Origin: Jejuia rubra
Lineage (GTDB): Bacteria; Bacteroidota; Bacteroidia; Flavobacteriales; Flavobacteriaceae
NCBI RefSeq assembly: GCF_042684665.1
Contig: NZ_JBHULY010000005.1
Coordinates: 124,001-188,000, forward strand
Length of the DNA stretch: 64,000 nt
Direction: 5' to 3'
A program made the translations under genes and the position numbers. Under the pieces are notes generated by a model, which was given only the letters and a program-made list of their open reading frames with translations, was not told where the DNA came from and did no database searches. This document shows, one piece after another, positions 15,722-24,396 of this stretch (the stretch's first letter is position 1; each line of letters opens with the position of its first letter).

Positions 15722-16516
15722 ATGAAGAATATTTTGGTTCCTGTGGGCAATTCAAAAAATGCGGCTAGCCATCTACAGTATGCAGTGGATTTTGCCAAGG
15801 CTTTTGGAGCTAAGGTTTTTGTGGTTCAGGTTTATAATGTGTTTACCAAAGCCGGTACGATGATAAAAGTAGACCAAATCATCGAACATGAAAGCTTAAG
15901 GCTTTTGAACGAATTGGTTTTCAAAATTGATACAAAGGGCGTTGATGTGGTTGTAAACTGCTTAAAAGGGGATTTAATTGACACTTTAGAACTGGCCTGC
16001 AAAGCGACCGATGCAGATTTAGTATTGATTGAACCAAGAACAACTTCAATAAAGGACGAAGTGTACTTGGGAAAAACTTCAGGAAAAATTATAAAACAAA
16101 TGGATGTGCCTGCGTTGATTGTTCCCGAAGGTTACAAATTTTCGGAGCCATCCAATATTTTAATGGCGGTAAAATCTGCCATTATTAAAAAGGACAATGT
16201 ATTGCAAACCCTAAAGGATATCAAGGCCAAATTCAAAGCTAATGTAGATCTATTATTAGTAAAAACCCCCTATCATAAAAAAGGTGATTTTGATGTAAAA
16301 GCAGAGCTGTCTTCGGTAATTAGAAAGACGACCAAAACTGAAAATGCGACTACGTTTCAGGGCGTACTAGAACATTTTCAATCCCATAATCCCGACATGC
16401 TTTGTGTGGTAAGGCGTAAACGTGGATTTTTCGCCAAGAAATGGGAAAAGAATACAATTCTAAAAAAAGATTTTCATAGTTCTATCCCTGTATTGGTGTT
16501 GAGCGGATTAAAATAA
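15722..16516 (+). CDS. Universal stress protein (tandem UspA-like domains)
   Basis: A 264-residue cytoplasmic stress protein. The N-terminal domain is a clear Usp domain: KNILVPVGNSKNAASHLQYA at residues 2-21 and DADLVLIEPRTTS, then GKTSGKIIKQMDVPALIVPE, which varies the ATP-binding G-2x-G-9x-G(S/T) motif. The second half repeats the fold more loosely (NILMAVKSAIIKKDN to HSSIPVLVLSGLK). Tandem Usp proteins of this size are common in flavobacteria. Transcribed alone, from the promoter at 15668-15695. Confidence 0.88.
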   Translation: MKNILVPVGNSKNAASHLQYAVDFAKAFGAKVFVVQVYNVFTKAGTMIKVDQIIEHESLRLLNELVFKIDTKGVDVVVNCLKGDLIDTLELACKATDADLVLIEPRTTSIKDEVYLGKTSGKIIKQMDVPALIVPEGYKFSEPSNILMAVKSAIIKKDNVLQTLKDIKAKFKANVDLLLVKTPYHKKGDFDVKAELSSVIRKTTKTENATTFQGVLEHFQSHNPDMLCVVRRKRGFFAKKWEKNTILKKDFHSSIPVLVLSGLK

Positions 16517-16522
16517 GATCAT

Positions 16523-16596
16523 GGGGATGAAGCCAGCTGGCTAGAGCATTTGACTGGCAGTCAAGAGGGCGAGGCGGTTAGAATCTGATATCCTTC
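16523..16596 (+). pseudogene. Decayed tRNA-Ala copy (probable insertion-site remnant)
   Basis: This 74-base stretch aligns end to end with the intact tRNA-Ala at 18933-19006. The anticodon arm region TTGACTGGCAGTCAAGAGG is retained, but the acceptor stem no longer pairs (GGGGATG against ATCCTTC), the T loop reads TTAGAAT instead of TTCGAAT, and the D arm is altered. It cannot fold into a functional tRNA. It sits 2.4 kb upstream of the intact copy, in the same orientation, which suggests either an old tRNA duplication or the far end of an element inserted at the tRNA. Confidence 0.75.
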
Positions 16597-16625
16597 ACAA
16601 TAAGAAGAATAAAAACCTTATTTAA

Positions 16626-18224
16626 TTAATCCCGGAAGTTGCTTGCTTCTTTAAACAAGAGCCTAGATTTCATTTTTAATATGGTTGTGGCGCATAATAT
16701 CCCCGAAAGCATCGCTCCAGAAACCCCAACTAAAGTAATATCTTGCCCAACCAATCGCAATCCCTTTATGCGTGTTTTTGGTCTTAAAAAAGGAAGCTTA
16801 AATCTGTTAGGAGTATGTTCTAAGCCATAAATCTCGCCATGCTCATAGTTTGAAAAATGCTTAGTAGAGAGTGGAGTAGAAACTTCGGTTACAATAACAT
16901 GGCCCTTAAGTTGTGGAAATAAATGATAAAGCTTGTTAAGCATAGTGGTTTCAAAATCTGCTTTCAGTTTTTTGTAAGATGCTTCACGTTTCATCCAAGG
17001 CTGGTTTTCATATTTAGAAAACCAATCATAATGACCTACGGATATGGCCTGAATCGTTGCTTTTTGGTCATTTTTAATATCCCACTCTGGGTCTTTAGCC
17101 GATGGAAATGAAATATATGCGAAATTATTCGGAGCATCCGAAAGTGTCGTTTTTTCAATTAATTCATCTGTGTTTTCATGGGCATAATACCAAACATTAT
17201 GTTTTGGCAAATTTAATTCAACACTGGATTTATCAAGTCCAATGTATAAACAAATATGTCCTGTTGAAGGTTTTACATCTTTTATGTTGAATTTACAATA
17301 TTGTTTTGCCTTTTTAGAAAGTAAGTGATTAAATGTATTGTTTACCCCTACATTACTAATCACATTGGTACAATCTATAACAGTATTATCTACTTTAATC
17401 CCCGTTACTTTGTTATGCTCTGTTATAACTTCTTGCACATTTGCATTAATAAAAACCTTACTTCCTAATTTATTTAAAACATCTATAATTTTACTGCTAA
17501 TTTGGTCAGCTCCTCCTATTGGATAATATCCCCCTTCCATAAAATGAGAAATAACCATGGCATGGGCAGCAAAACTACTGTACTTAGGTGAAAGTCCATA
17601 ATTACCACATTGACCACATAGTACAGCAATAAGTAGCTTGTTTTTTGTAAGTTTACTTAAAACTTCCCATGTGGTTTTTTGTGAGTACTTTGCATAACGT
17701 TTTCTAATTATCCAACCTAAAGATTTGCTTAACCAAGGTTCAAACACTTTTTCAAAAAAGTATAATGCACCACGTTTGTTTGCTTTAGTGATAAGCTTTA
17801 AATAACTTTTAATTGCTTGTTCTTCATCCGGAAAATAGGCAACAAGTTGTTTGAGAAAATTTTCTTTACCAGCTCTAAATTCGTATTTTTTATTTCCAAT
17901 ATACACTACATCGTAGACGTCTCCTACATACTCCCACTCCAATTTTCCATCAGTAATAAGATTAAACATTGCAAGTAACGGCTCACTTTTGTTCAAATTT
18001 CCAACATAATGAACACCAACATCCCACTGAAAACCTTGTTTTCTTTTAAAACTATGTGTAAAGCCACCCGGAACATAATGACGCTCCAATACAGCAACTT
18101 TTTTACCAGCTTTAGCCAACCAAGAGGCAGTTGTTAATCCGCCAATACCTGAACCTATAATTATATAATCATAAATGGAAAAATCAATATTTTCAGAAAA
18201 TGGTTCGTAGTTTTTTTTAACCAT
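16626..18224 (-). CDS. FAD-dependent oxidoreductase, retinol saturase/CrtI-like family
   Basis: A 532-residue flavoprotein. The N-terminal dinucleotide-binding motif is DYIIIGSGIGGLTTASWLAKAG (split: GSGIGG core at about residues 25-30), followed by VLERHYVPGGFTHSF and QGFQWDVGVHYVG, a pairing typical of the RetSat (all-trans-retinol 13,14-reductase) and CRTISO branch of the phytoene desaturase superfamily. The C-terminal FAD block is GLRLVGQDITLVGVSGAMLSG. The start is the ATG at 18224; a TTG precedes it. It lies between a decayed and an intact tRNA-Ala, away from any carotenoid cluster, and its codons look more AT-rich than its neighbours. Substrate unknown. Confidence 0.85.
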   Translation of the reverse strand: MVKKNYEPFSENIDFSIYDYIIIGSGIGGLTTASWLAKAGKKVAVLERHYVPGGFTHSFKRKQGFQWDVGVHYVGNLNKSEPLLAMFNLITDGKLEWEYVGDVYDVVYIGNKKYEFRAGKENFLKQLVAYFPDEEQAIKSYLKLITKANKRGALYFFEKVFEPWLSKSLGWIIRKRYAKYSQKTTWEVLSKLTKNKLLIAVLCGQCGNYGLSPKYSSFAAHAMVISHFMEGGYYPIGGADQISSKIIDVLNKLGSKVFINANVQEVITEHNKVTGIKVDNTVIDCTNVISNVGVNNTFNHLLSKKAKQYCKFNIKDVKPSTGHICLYIGLDKSSVELNLPKHNVWYYAHENTDELIEKTTLSDAPNNFAYISFPSAKDPEWDIKNDQKATIQAISVGHYDWFSKYENQPWMKREASYKKLKADFETTMLNKLYHLFPQLKGHVIVTEVSTPLSTKHFSNYEHGEIYGLEHTPNRFKLPFLRPKTRIKGLRLVGQDITLVGVSGAMLSGILCATTILKMKSRLLFKEASNFRD

Positions 18225-18377
18225 CAAGCGTTTATTAGTATTCTATTGTCTATAACTACCGCAGGGTTTCTGCCCATCTTTGGAAATTGTAATTTTTGAA
18301 TCTCTTTTTACGGTGAAATTGAATATCTGGAGTTATAAAAGTTTGGCTCTAAAATAATCTTTTATATTTTGAAGTAA

Positions 18378-18685
18378 TATGTCTAATGGACTTAATGTCG
18401 AATTTTTTATAAATGTTTTGTCTTTACTAATTAGAGGAAGCTAACAGGTAATTATGCAGTAAAAGATAAATCCAATTTAGATTTTCATTTAGGAGAGAAG
18501 GAAAGCGTGTTTTTGGTAATGGTATGGGAAAGAAAAATATTGAATTACTACCAAGCTCTAAAACATTTTTTTCAATTAGTTTCCCAGGTGAAATTACATT
18601 TTATATGAATGAAAAGGGAGTTTTCAACAGTATTACCATTAATATTGGCAAAAAGATAAAGGCGTATAGGGTAAAATACCTATAA
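18378..18685 (+). pseudogene. Relic of a DUF3471-type C-terminal domain (serine hydrolase-like), frameshifted
   Basis: Three frames together spell the usual tail of a beta-lactamase-related protein with DUF3471: first GLNVEFFINVLSLLIRG, then in another frame LTGNYAVKDKSNLDFHLGEK (18441 onward), then RVFGNGMGKKNIELLPSSK and ITFYMNEKGVFNSITINI, ending at TAA 18683-18685. At least two frameshifts separate the pieces, and no catalytic domain is present. It lies in the segment between the tRNA copies. The assignment is by pattern (LTGxY, LLPSSKTFF, ITFxxNEKG). Confidence 0.55.
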
Positions 18686-18835
18686 ATATACATAGCTTGA
18701 TAAAAATGTATTGAGGTTATTTCAGGGCATTATTTATAGCAGATAAACTCATAAAAGATTTGAACCCATCAAAGTTGATAAGTAAGTCTTTAATTATATT
18801 TATTGAAGTTAAGAAGATGATGGGTTTTTGCGCCT

Positions 18836-18875
18836 AAATGCATACATTTGCATCAATATGCAGGTAAATGCAACA
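18836..18875 (+). repeat. Four helically phased 10-bp repeats upstream of tRNA-Ala
   Basis: TGCA occurs at 18839, 18849, 18859 and 18869, exactly 10 bp apart, each inside a decamer of the form A-W-W-TGCA-nnn (AAATGCATAC, ATTTGCATCA, ATATGCAGGT, AAATGCAACA). They end 8 bp before the likely -33 element of the tRNA gene, a position where an activator or architectural protein could bind one DNA face. Confidence 0.5.
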
Positions 18876-18883
18876 TAACCTAA

Positions 18884-18911
18884 TTGTTGCAAAAAGTTTG
18901 TAATACCTCCG
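18884..18911 (+). promoter_or_regulatory. Possible tRNA-Ala promoter
   Basis: TTG at 18884-18886, a 17-bp spacer, then TACCTCCG (18904-18911), which fits TAnnTTTG at six of eight positions counting the two free ones. The predicted transcription start lies about 15 bases before the mature tRNA. Confidence 0.3.
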
Positions 18912-18932
18912 CATACTAGAAACAAATTCAAT

Positions 18933-19006
18933 GGGGATGTAGCTCAGTTGGCTAGAGCGCTTGACTGGCAGTCAAGAGGTCGTCGGTTCGAATCCGATCT
19001 TCTCCA
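18933..19006 (+). tRNA. tRNA-Ala (anticodon GGC)
   Basis: A 74-base cloverleaf: acceptor stem GGGGATG/CTTCTCC with the G3:U70 wobble pair that marks alanine tRNAs (one U-U mismatch at pair 6-67), D arm AGCTCAGTTGGCTAGAGC, anticodon stem CTTGA/TCAAG with loop CTGGCAG (anticodon GGC), and T arm with the TTCGAAT loop. The discriminator is A and CCA is not encoded. A decayed copy lies at 16523-16596. Confidence 0.95.
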
Positions 19007-19016
19007 CAAGGCGATA

Positions 19017-19042
19017 AAGGCTCCATTTTTGGAGTCTTTTTT
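19017..19042 (+). terminator. Terminator after tRNA-Ala
   Basis: GGCTCCA and TGGAGTC pair around a TTTT loop and are followed by TTTTTTA. It directly follows the tRNA and abuts the stop codon of the convergent glpD; in the other direction the U-run is weaker. Confidence 0.75.
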
Positions 19043-20714
19043 ATTTAAAATCGGTATCATAAAAAGTAGTCGCGTCTTTCAAGGCCAGATTTAATTTTTC
19101 GATTTCTTTTTGAGCTCTGTTATCGTTCCAATTCAAGTATCCTGAAATATCTTTTAAAATGACATTTTTGTATTCGTGAATACTTTCTATATCGAAATAC
19201 AAACGGCCGGTTCGTCTTATAAAAAAATCATTCAAACTATTGACCATTTCGTAGTGGACACCAAACCAAAGCTCGGCTCGAATTAGTTTTTCCTGTACGT
19301 CCCCAGACTTAAAATCTGAAACTTTACCTAGGATTATATCCGTCTGCTTTCCATAGTATGAAGTTAAATACCAGGCGTAATATTTGTCTTTTAAGCCCAA
19401 AACAGCCAACTGTTTTTCAATATCAAGTTGATAGGTTTGAACGTCCTCGGTAGTCTCAAGATGCGGATGAACAAGTGTTAGGGTGTCGGTATTTGGCTTT
19501 TTAATATTCAATTCATCTGCCTTGGGGTTGGCCTTCAAAATGGCCTCCAAGGCGCGAAACGCCATTTTTCTATAACCTGTTAGCTTGCCACCAGCAATAG
19601 ATATAAGCCCGCTATCGGAAATAAAAATCTCGTCTTTTCTTGAGAGTTCAGATGCGGTTTTATCGTCTTCATGAATCAAAGGTCTTAAGCCCGCCCAGCT
19701 AGATTCAATATCGGCAATGTTCAGATGGATGGTTTTGAAAGTGTTGTTTACGGCATTTATAAGATAATGGGCATCAGCTTTTGTAGCCACAACACGATCC
19801 AGGTTTGCGGAGTAGTCTGTGTCGGTGGTGCCAACATAGGCGGTTTTGCCTCTGGGGATTGCAAATACCATTCTTCCATCCGGCACATCAAAATAGATGG
19901 ATTGCCGTATGGGTAATTTTTCAAAAGGGAATACAAGATGCACACCTTTAGTGAGGTGAAGCTTTTTTTTATGAGTTGGATGATCTTTTTGCTGGACGGT
20001 ATCTACCCAAGGGCCCGTTGCAGACAAGAAAGTATTGGCCTTAATCTCAAATAAACTAGAAGTGTTGGAATCTATACAATTAATGCTCTTAATTTTTGAG
20101 TTGCCGCCGTAATTGAACGAGGTCATTTCGCAATAATTGATGATTGTTGCACCTAGGTCATTGGCTTTTTTTAAAATTTCAATGGTCAATCTTGCATCAT
20201 CCGTACTATATTCGGCATACAGCCCCCCGCCAACTACAATACTTGCATCAAGTAAGGGTTCTTGTTGTAACGTTTGTTGTTTATTGAGCATTTTTCGCCG
20301 ATCCTCGCCTTTTACATCGGCTAAAAAGTCATAAACCTTTAAACCCAGAGCTGTCATTAGTTTGCCGTAAGTGCCGCCTTTAATCAATGGCAAAAGCATT
20401 TTTTGAGGTGTTACCAAATGAGGCGCCAAACTATGTACAATGGCTCGCTCAGAGCCCGACTCCCGTACTAGACTAATCTCAAAGTTTTTTAAATAGCGAA
20501 GGCCACCATGAATCAGTTTTGTGGATTTATTGCTGGTGCCTGAGGCGAAGTCATTTTTCTCAATTAAACATATCTTAAGCCCTCGGGCAGTGGCATCCAA
20601 CGCGATTCCTGCGCCGGTAATACCTCCTCCAATTATGGCCAAGTCGAAAGTCTCGGAAGCAAGTTTCTGCACCTGCGAGGCTCTATTTAGAACAGAAAAA
20701 TGTGAAACCTTCAA
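19041..20714 (-). CDS. glpD: Aerobic glycerol-3-phosphate dehydrogenase (FAD)
   Basis: Membrane-associated flavoenzyme that oxidises glycerol 3-phosphate to dihydroxyacetone phosphate and feeds electrons to quinone. The FAD-binding motif DLAIIGGGITGAGIALDA begins at about residue 24, followed by the GlpD signatures ASGTSNKSTKLIHGGLRYL and PRGKTAYVGTTDTDY, and the C-terminal GlpD domain with INSL-type helices and IRRTGRLYFD. It has 557 residues, close to the 500-560 of the family. It is convergent with the tRNA and 13 bp downstream of the alpha/beta hydrolase gene, hence likely in one unit with it. Confidence 0.95.
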   Translation of the reverse strand: MKVSHFSVLNRASQVQKLASETFDLAIIGGGITGAGIALDATARGLKICLIEKNDFASGTSNKSTKLIHGGLRYLKNFEISLVRESGSERAIVHSLAPHLVTPQKMLLPLIKGGTYGKLMTALGLKVYDFLADVKGEDRRKMLNKQQTLQQEPLLDASIVVGGGLYAEYSTDDARLTIEILKKANDLGATIINYCEMTSFNYGGNSKIKSINCIDSNTSSLFEIKANTFLSATGPWVDTVQQKDHPTHKKKLHLTKGVHLVFPFEKLPIRQSIYFDVPDGRMVFAIPRGKTAYVGTTDTDYSANLDRVVATKADAHYLINAVNNTFKTIHLNIADIESSWAGLRPLIHEDDKTASELSRKDEIFISDSGLISIAGGKLTGYRKMAFRALEAILKANPKADELNIKKPNTDTLTLVHPHLETTEDVQTYQLDIEKQLAVLGLKDKYYAWYLTSYYGKQTDIILGKVSDFKSGDVQEKLIRAELWFGVHYEMVNSLNDFFIRRTGRLYFDIESIHEYKNVILKDISGYLNWNDNRAQKEIEKLNLALKDATTFYDTDFK

Positions 20715-20727
20715 AGTATTAATGGTA

Positions 20728-21567
20728 TTAACTGATAAAGTCTTTGATTATAAGGACGACTTTGTCTAATTCTTTCGAAATGCTACCCTGCTTCCATGGA
20801 TGTTTGGTATTAAAAACATGGTCAGCACCTTTAATAATTTCCAGCTTACTGCTGGGATTCCATTTATGCAGATGGTAAGCTTCATCAATCAAAACACTGG
20901 TATCATTATCCCCATGGATAATAAGATATGGGATATTAAGATTGGAGACGGCGCATTCAATTGTTAAATGTTCTTCATTTTTAATAAAATCCTCATAAAA
21001 CTGATAGTAATGTGGCATTTGTTGCTTTGTTCGCCCGTTTACCACATAAACTACGCCGTCCTTTTTCCATTGGGCAATATCCGTATTCATCGGATACCTA
21101 CTTCCGTAATCACTTACTCCTGCCAGGCTGATTACTTTGGTAATTCTGTTATCTTCCTCGGCTGTAATAGTAACAATCCCTCCACCACGACTATGACCAA
21201 TTAGTGTCATATTCTTGAGGTCTATTTCTTTTGAATAAGCCTCATTTTCAGAAATCCAATCGATTACGGAGCTTAAATCGTCTAGCTCTTTTGAGTAATT
21301 GTTATTCCCAAAAGCTTGCAAATCAGGGAAGTCAATAGGTTGCTGTACCGTACCGCCATTATGCGAAAAATTAAATTTCACAAAGAAAAACCCGCTGTTG
21401 GCAAAAGCTTTGGCCATCAAGTCCCATGCCCCCCAATCTTTAAAGCCCTTATAGCCATGGCAAAAAACAACAACGGGCTTCTGTTCTCCATTTGCATTAT
21501 AAAATACATCGGTCAAAATAGGCTTTTGATGTTTTCCTTCAAGGATAATATTTCTTGTGATGGTCAT
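20728..21567 (-). CDS. Alpha/beta hydrolase (dienelactone hydrolase-like)
   Basis: A 279-residue cytoplasmic serine hydrolase. The oxyanion-hole region is VVVFCHGYKGFKDWG at about 32-46, the nucleophile elbow GHSRGGG at about 123-129, the acid in LIIHGDNDTSV and the catalytic His in GADHVF near residue 252. This places the Ser-Asp-His triad in order. Substrate unknown; members of this group are acyl-peptide or ester hydrolases. Its start overlaps the stop of the addB-like gene by 4 bp (ATGA), so translation is coupled. Confidence 0.9.
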   Translation of the reverse strand: MTITRNIILEGKHQKPILTDVFYNANGEQKPVVVFCHGYKGFKDWGAWDLMAKAFANSGFFFVKFNFSHNGGTVQQPIDFPDLQAFGNNNYSKELDDLSSVIDWISENEAYSKEIDLKNMTLIGHSRGGGIVTITAEEDNRITKVISLAGVSDYGSRYPMNTDIAQWKKDGVVYVVNGRTKQQMPHYYQFYEDFIKNEEHLTIECAVSNLNIPYLIIHGDNDTSVLIDEAYHLHKWNPSSKLEIIKGADHVFNTKHPWKQGSISKELDKVVLIIKDFIS

Positions 21568-24323
21568 GGCTTTACTTCTTTTTCTATAAAATTGATATCA
21601 GGATTACAAATTTCTGAAATAAGTCTTTGCAATTCTATTTCAAAAGACTTTAAGGTGTCTTCGGTAATCGAAGAGTCTTTTTTCCCTCTTGCACTTTCCT
21701 TTTTGGCAAATTTTAGAAATCCAGAATTTAGATTTTTAAATGAAATAATTCCAGCCTCAATCGGGAGTTCTATTTTCTTGGAAGCAAACATCATGTAGGC
21801 ATAGGTCAAAATTTGAAAACTTTTACTATACTTTTTATAATCTGTAGTGATAGCTTCCCAATCCACAATTTCCACTTGGTTTTGCTGTACGCTCCCCGTT
21901 TTATAATCTATAATGCGGACGGTGCCATTATACAGGTCTACCCTATCTACCTTTCCGGTGAGTTTCACGGGACGTTCAAACGTGGGAATTTCTATTTCAA
22001 TCTCGTTCTCGGCCTCGATTTGAAGAATTTTTATGGCGTTTCCCGCTTTGATATCGTTGATTTCAACATTCAAAAAATTGTGAACATAGCGTTTGGCGAT
22101 TTCAAATACGATGAGGTTTTTTCCTTTTGAAATATCCCCTTCCTTATATTCATTTTTAAAGTGAAATGTTACACGTTCCTCTATTTTCGGCTTCATATTT
22201 TTAACGCTGTCTTCCGTTAGGAATTGGTCAATATATGGGTTGTACAAATCCTCAAGCGCATTGTGCACAACGGTTCCCAAAGTATTCGCTGCCACGGTTT
22301 CTTCTACGTCATCATATTCGCGGATTTTCAAGATTTTTTGATAGTAGAAATCAATAGGGTTTCTGATGTAACTAGTTAGAGAAGATGGTGAAAATCCTTT
22401 TTGGGCAACCTCAAAAATATCCTGCATCAAACGGTCTGTTTTTTTAACTACAATGGGCGAGTTCTCGACAACTGGTACTTTGGGCACAATAATTTGGTGA
22501 TTAATTTTATGAATTCCTTCTAGCTCAAGCTGGGTAATAAAACGGCTTTTTTCACCCCCGATTAAAACGTCCGCTTCGGTGTTGTATAATATGAAAACAT
22601 TTTTTGCCCGTTGTATCAGGTGGTAAAAGTGATACGTATAAACCGCATCCTTTTCCTTATATGTCGGTAAGTTATTTTCTAATTTTACATCAAACGGAAT
22701 GAAGGAATTTTGGCTTTTTCCTGCGGGCAGGATACCCTCGTTAACCGAAGAAATTATAACGGTTTCAAAATCCAGTACACGAGATTCCAACATTCCCATA
22801 ATTTGTAGGCCTTGAAGCGGTTCGCCTTGAAAATCCAAAGTCTCCGAGTTGAGGAGTTCCTTGTAAAGGTCGTGCAAAGTCGAAATATCTTTTATATGTT
22901 CATGGCCGTGGTTTAGCCGGATGAGTTCGTTAAAGAGCTTATTGAATCGGAAAAGGTATTCCAAAGCAAGAAGATTTGATGCTTTGTCTTTGTCCAGATG
23001 ACCTTTAATGAAGAGAATAAGTTTAGTGCATTTTCTCAAAGCCGCATTTATGGAAATTGACCAACCCGAAAATAGTAAATCCAAAATTTCGGCACTTCCT
23101 GTGAAGATTGCCTTAAGTTGTTCAATATTCAAATAGATCAGGTTGTTGTTATTAATGGTATCGATGCCCTTTGAGGCATAGTCTATGTTCTCGTGATGGA
23201 ACAACGGCCTTATGAATTGGTGTGAAATGATATTTATTACATCTTTAAAGTAGAAAGATTTTGATGTTGTTTTGTGTAAATTGAAAAGTGCTTCAAAAAG
23301 TGAAGTCAAAGGAATGGATTTTAATGGAAAACCCATAGTAATGTTTAAGGCACCAACGGTTGTTGGTAGGGAATTCAACACAGGAATCAATAGGTTTTCA
23401 TCTCCCAACACCACTGCCGTATTTTCCAAAGTGTGGTTTTTATTTTGTAAATCCTTTAAAATGGAACCGATATATTTTGCTTGACCAATGTGTTTTGGGA
23501 TGCCGAAAATGGATATGGTTTTTTCTTTGGAATAATTATCCGAAATCCACTTAAATGGGTTTTGTTTAAAATAGGTCCATTTTCTTTTGTGCTGGCGCAT
23601 AAATAGCCCAGCATCATGAAACCTGCGCTCCATAAATACGTCGTCAATATCCCAATATATTTTGGCCAAATCGCTCTGAAGCAGTTCTTGAATAATGGTT
23701 TCTTCAGAAGTGTTAAGAGCATTAAAACCCAAAAACACATGCTGTTTTTTGGGGTTGGTTTCAATATAGGCTTCCAAATTTTCAACGGCTTCGCTGTATA
23801 TTAAGCCTTGATATCCAGCTTTTTTATCGATGAGGTTTTCGGTAAAGTGCGCGTAATAGCCAAAAATCTTATTCCAAAAGGCCAAATACTTTTTAACGAA
23901 CTCGGTTTGCTGTTCTTCTAATGACCAATGTTTTAAATCCTGAATAGCACTTAAATAATTGAAAATTTGCTCCTGAGGGATTAGATACCGGTCTATTTCA
24001 TTAAAATCCTGTAATAGGATTTGTCCCCATTTTGAAAAGGATTGAAAATCCTCTGCATGTTCTTTTTTGGTAAGGCCCAAATATGAATTGTAAAACTCAA
24101 ATAGGAGCTCGGTATTTGTCAATAGTTTAAGATGAGACAATTCTTGGACAAACTCCTCAATACTGAGTATCTCTGGCGCAAATATGGTTTCATTTTCAAT
24201 ATTTGAAATTTGACGCTTTAAGAAAATACCTGCACGTCTGCTGGGTAGAATAAAGGTGAGCGCTGAGAGTGAAGTGTTGTGTTTTTTTAGGTCAAGTAAA
24301 ACATCGGTGATAAAGGAAGCCAT
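21564..24323 (-). CDS. AddB-like PD-(D/E)XK nuclease subunit of a RecBCD-type complex
   Basis: A 919-residue protein of double-strand break repair. N-terminal FILPSRRAGIFLKRQI resembles the inactive helicase domain of AddB. The C-terminal RecB-type nuclease has the FSPSSLTSYIRNPIDFYY start (about 690), the GTVVHNALEDLYNPYI helix and the catalytic core KVDRVDLYNGTVRIIDYKTG (D ... D-Y-K). The usual AddB iron-sulfur cysteines are not obvious. Its partner, the AddA-like helicase-nuclease, is at 25972-29106 on the same strand, with the OmpA gene between. Ends coupled to the alpha/beta hydrolase gene. Confidence 0.88.
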   Translation of the reverse strand: MASFITDVLLDLKKHNTSLSALTFILPSRRAGIFLKRQISNIENETIFAPEILSIEEFVQELSHLKLLTNTELLFEFYNSYLGLTKKEHAEDFQSFSKWGQILLQDFNEIDRYLIPQEQIFNYLSAIQDLKHWSLEEQQTEFVKKYLAFWNKIFGYYAHFTENLIDKKAGYQGLIYSEAVENLEAYIETNPKKQHVFLGFNALNTSEETIIQELLQSDLAKIYWDIDDVFMERRFHDAGLFMRQHKRKWTYFKQNPFKWISDNYSKEKTISIFGIPKHIGQAKYIGSILKDLQNKNHTLENTAVVLGDENLLIPVLNSLPTTVGALNITMGFPLKSIPLTSLFEALFNLHKTTSKSFYFKDVINIISHQFIRPLFHHENIDYASKGIDTINNNNLIYLNIEQLKAIFTGSAEILDLLFSGWSISINAALRKCTKLILFIKGHLDKDKASNLLALEYLFRFNKLFNELIRLNHGHEHIKDISTLHDLYKELLNSETLDFQGEPLQGLQIMGMLESRVLDFETVIISSVNEGILPAGKSQNSFIPFDVKLENNLPTYKEKDAVYTYHFYHLIQRAKNVFILYNTEADVLIGGEKSRFITQLELEGIHKINHQIIVPKVPVVENSPIVVKKTDRLMQDIFEVAQKGFSPSSLTSYIRNPIDFYYQKILKIREYDDVEETVAANTLGTVVHNALEDLYNPYIDQFLTEDSVKNMKPKIEERVTFHFKNEYKEGDISKGKNLIVFEIAKRYVHNFLNVEINDIKAGNAIKILQIEAENEIEIEIPTFERPVKLTGKVDRVDLYNGTVRIIDYKTGSVQQNQVEIVDWEAITTDYKKYSKSFQILTYAYMMFASKKIELPIEAGIISFKNLNSGFLKFAKKESARGKKDSSITEDTLKSFEIELQRLISEICNPDINFIEKEVKP

Positions 24324-24335
24324 AGCATAAAAATA

Positions 24336-24367
24336 AAAAACGCTTCGGGATAACCGAAGCGTTTTTC
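24336..24367 (-). terminator. Strong rho-independent terminator after the OmpA-family gene
   Basis: A stem AACGCTTCGG/CCGAAGCGTT with a GATA/TATC loop has A-runs on one side and T-runs on the other in both directions. It lies 30 bp beyond the stop codon of the OmpA-family gene and 13 bp before the addB-like start codon, so it insulates the porin transcript from the repair gene. Confidence 0.88.
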
Positions 24368-24396
24368 AAACTTATTATTTTTAAAATCGACTTTGC

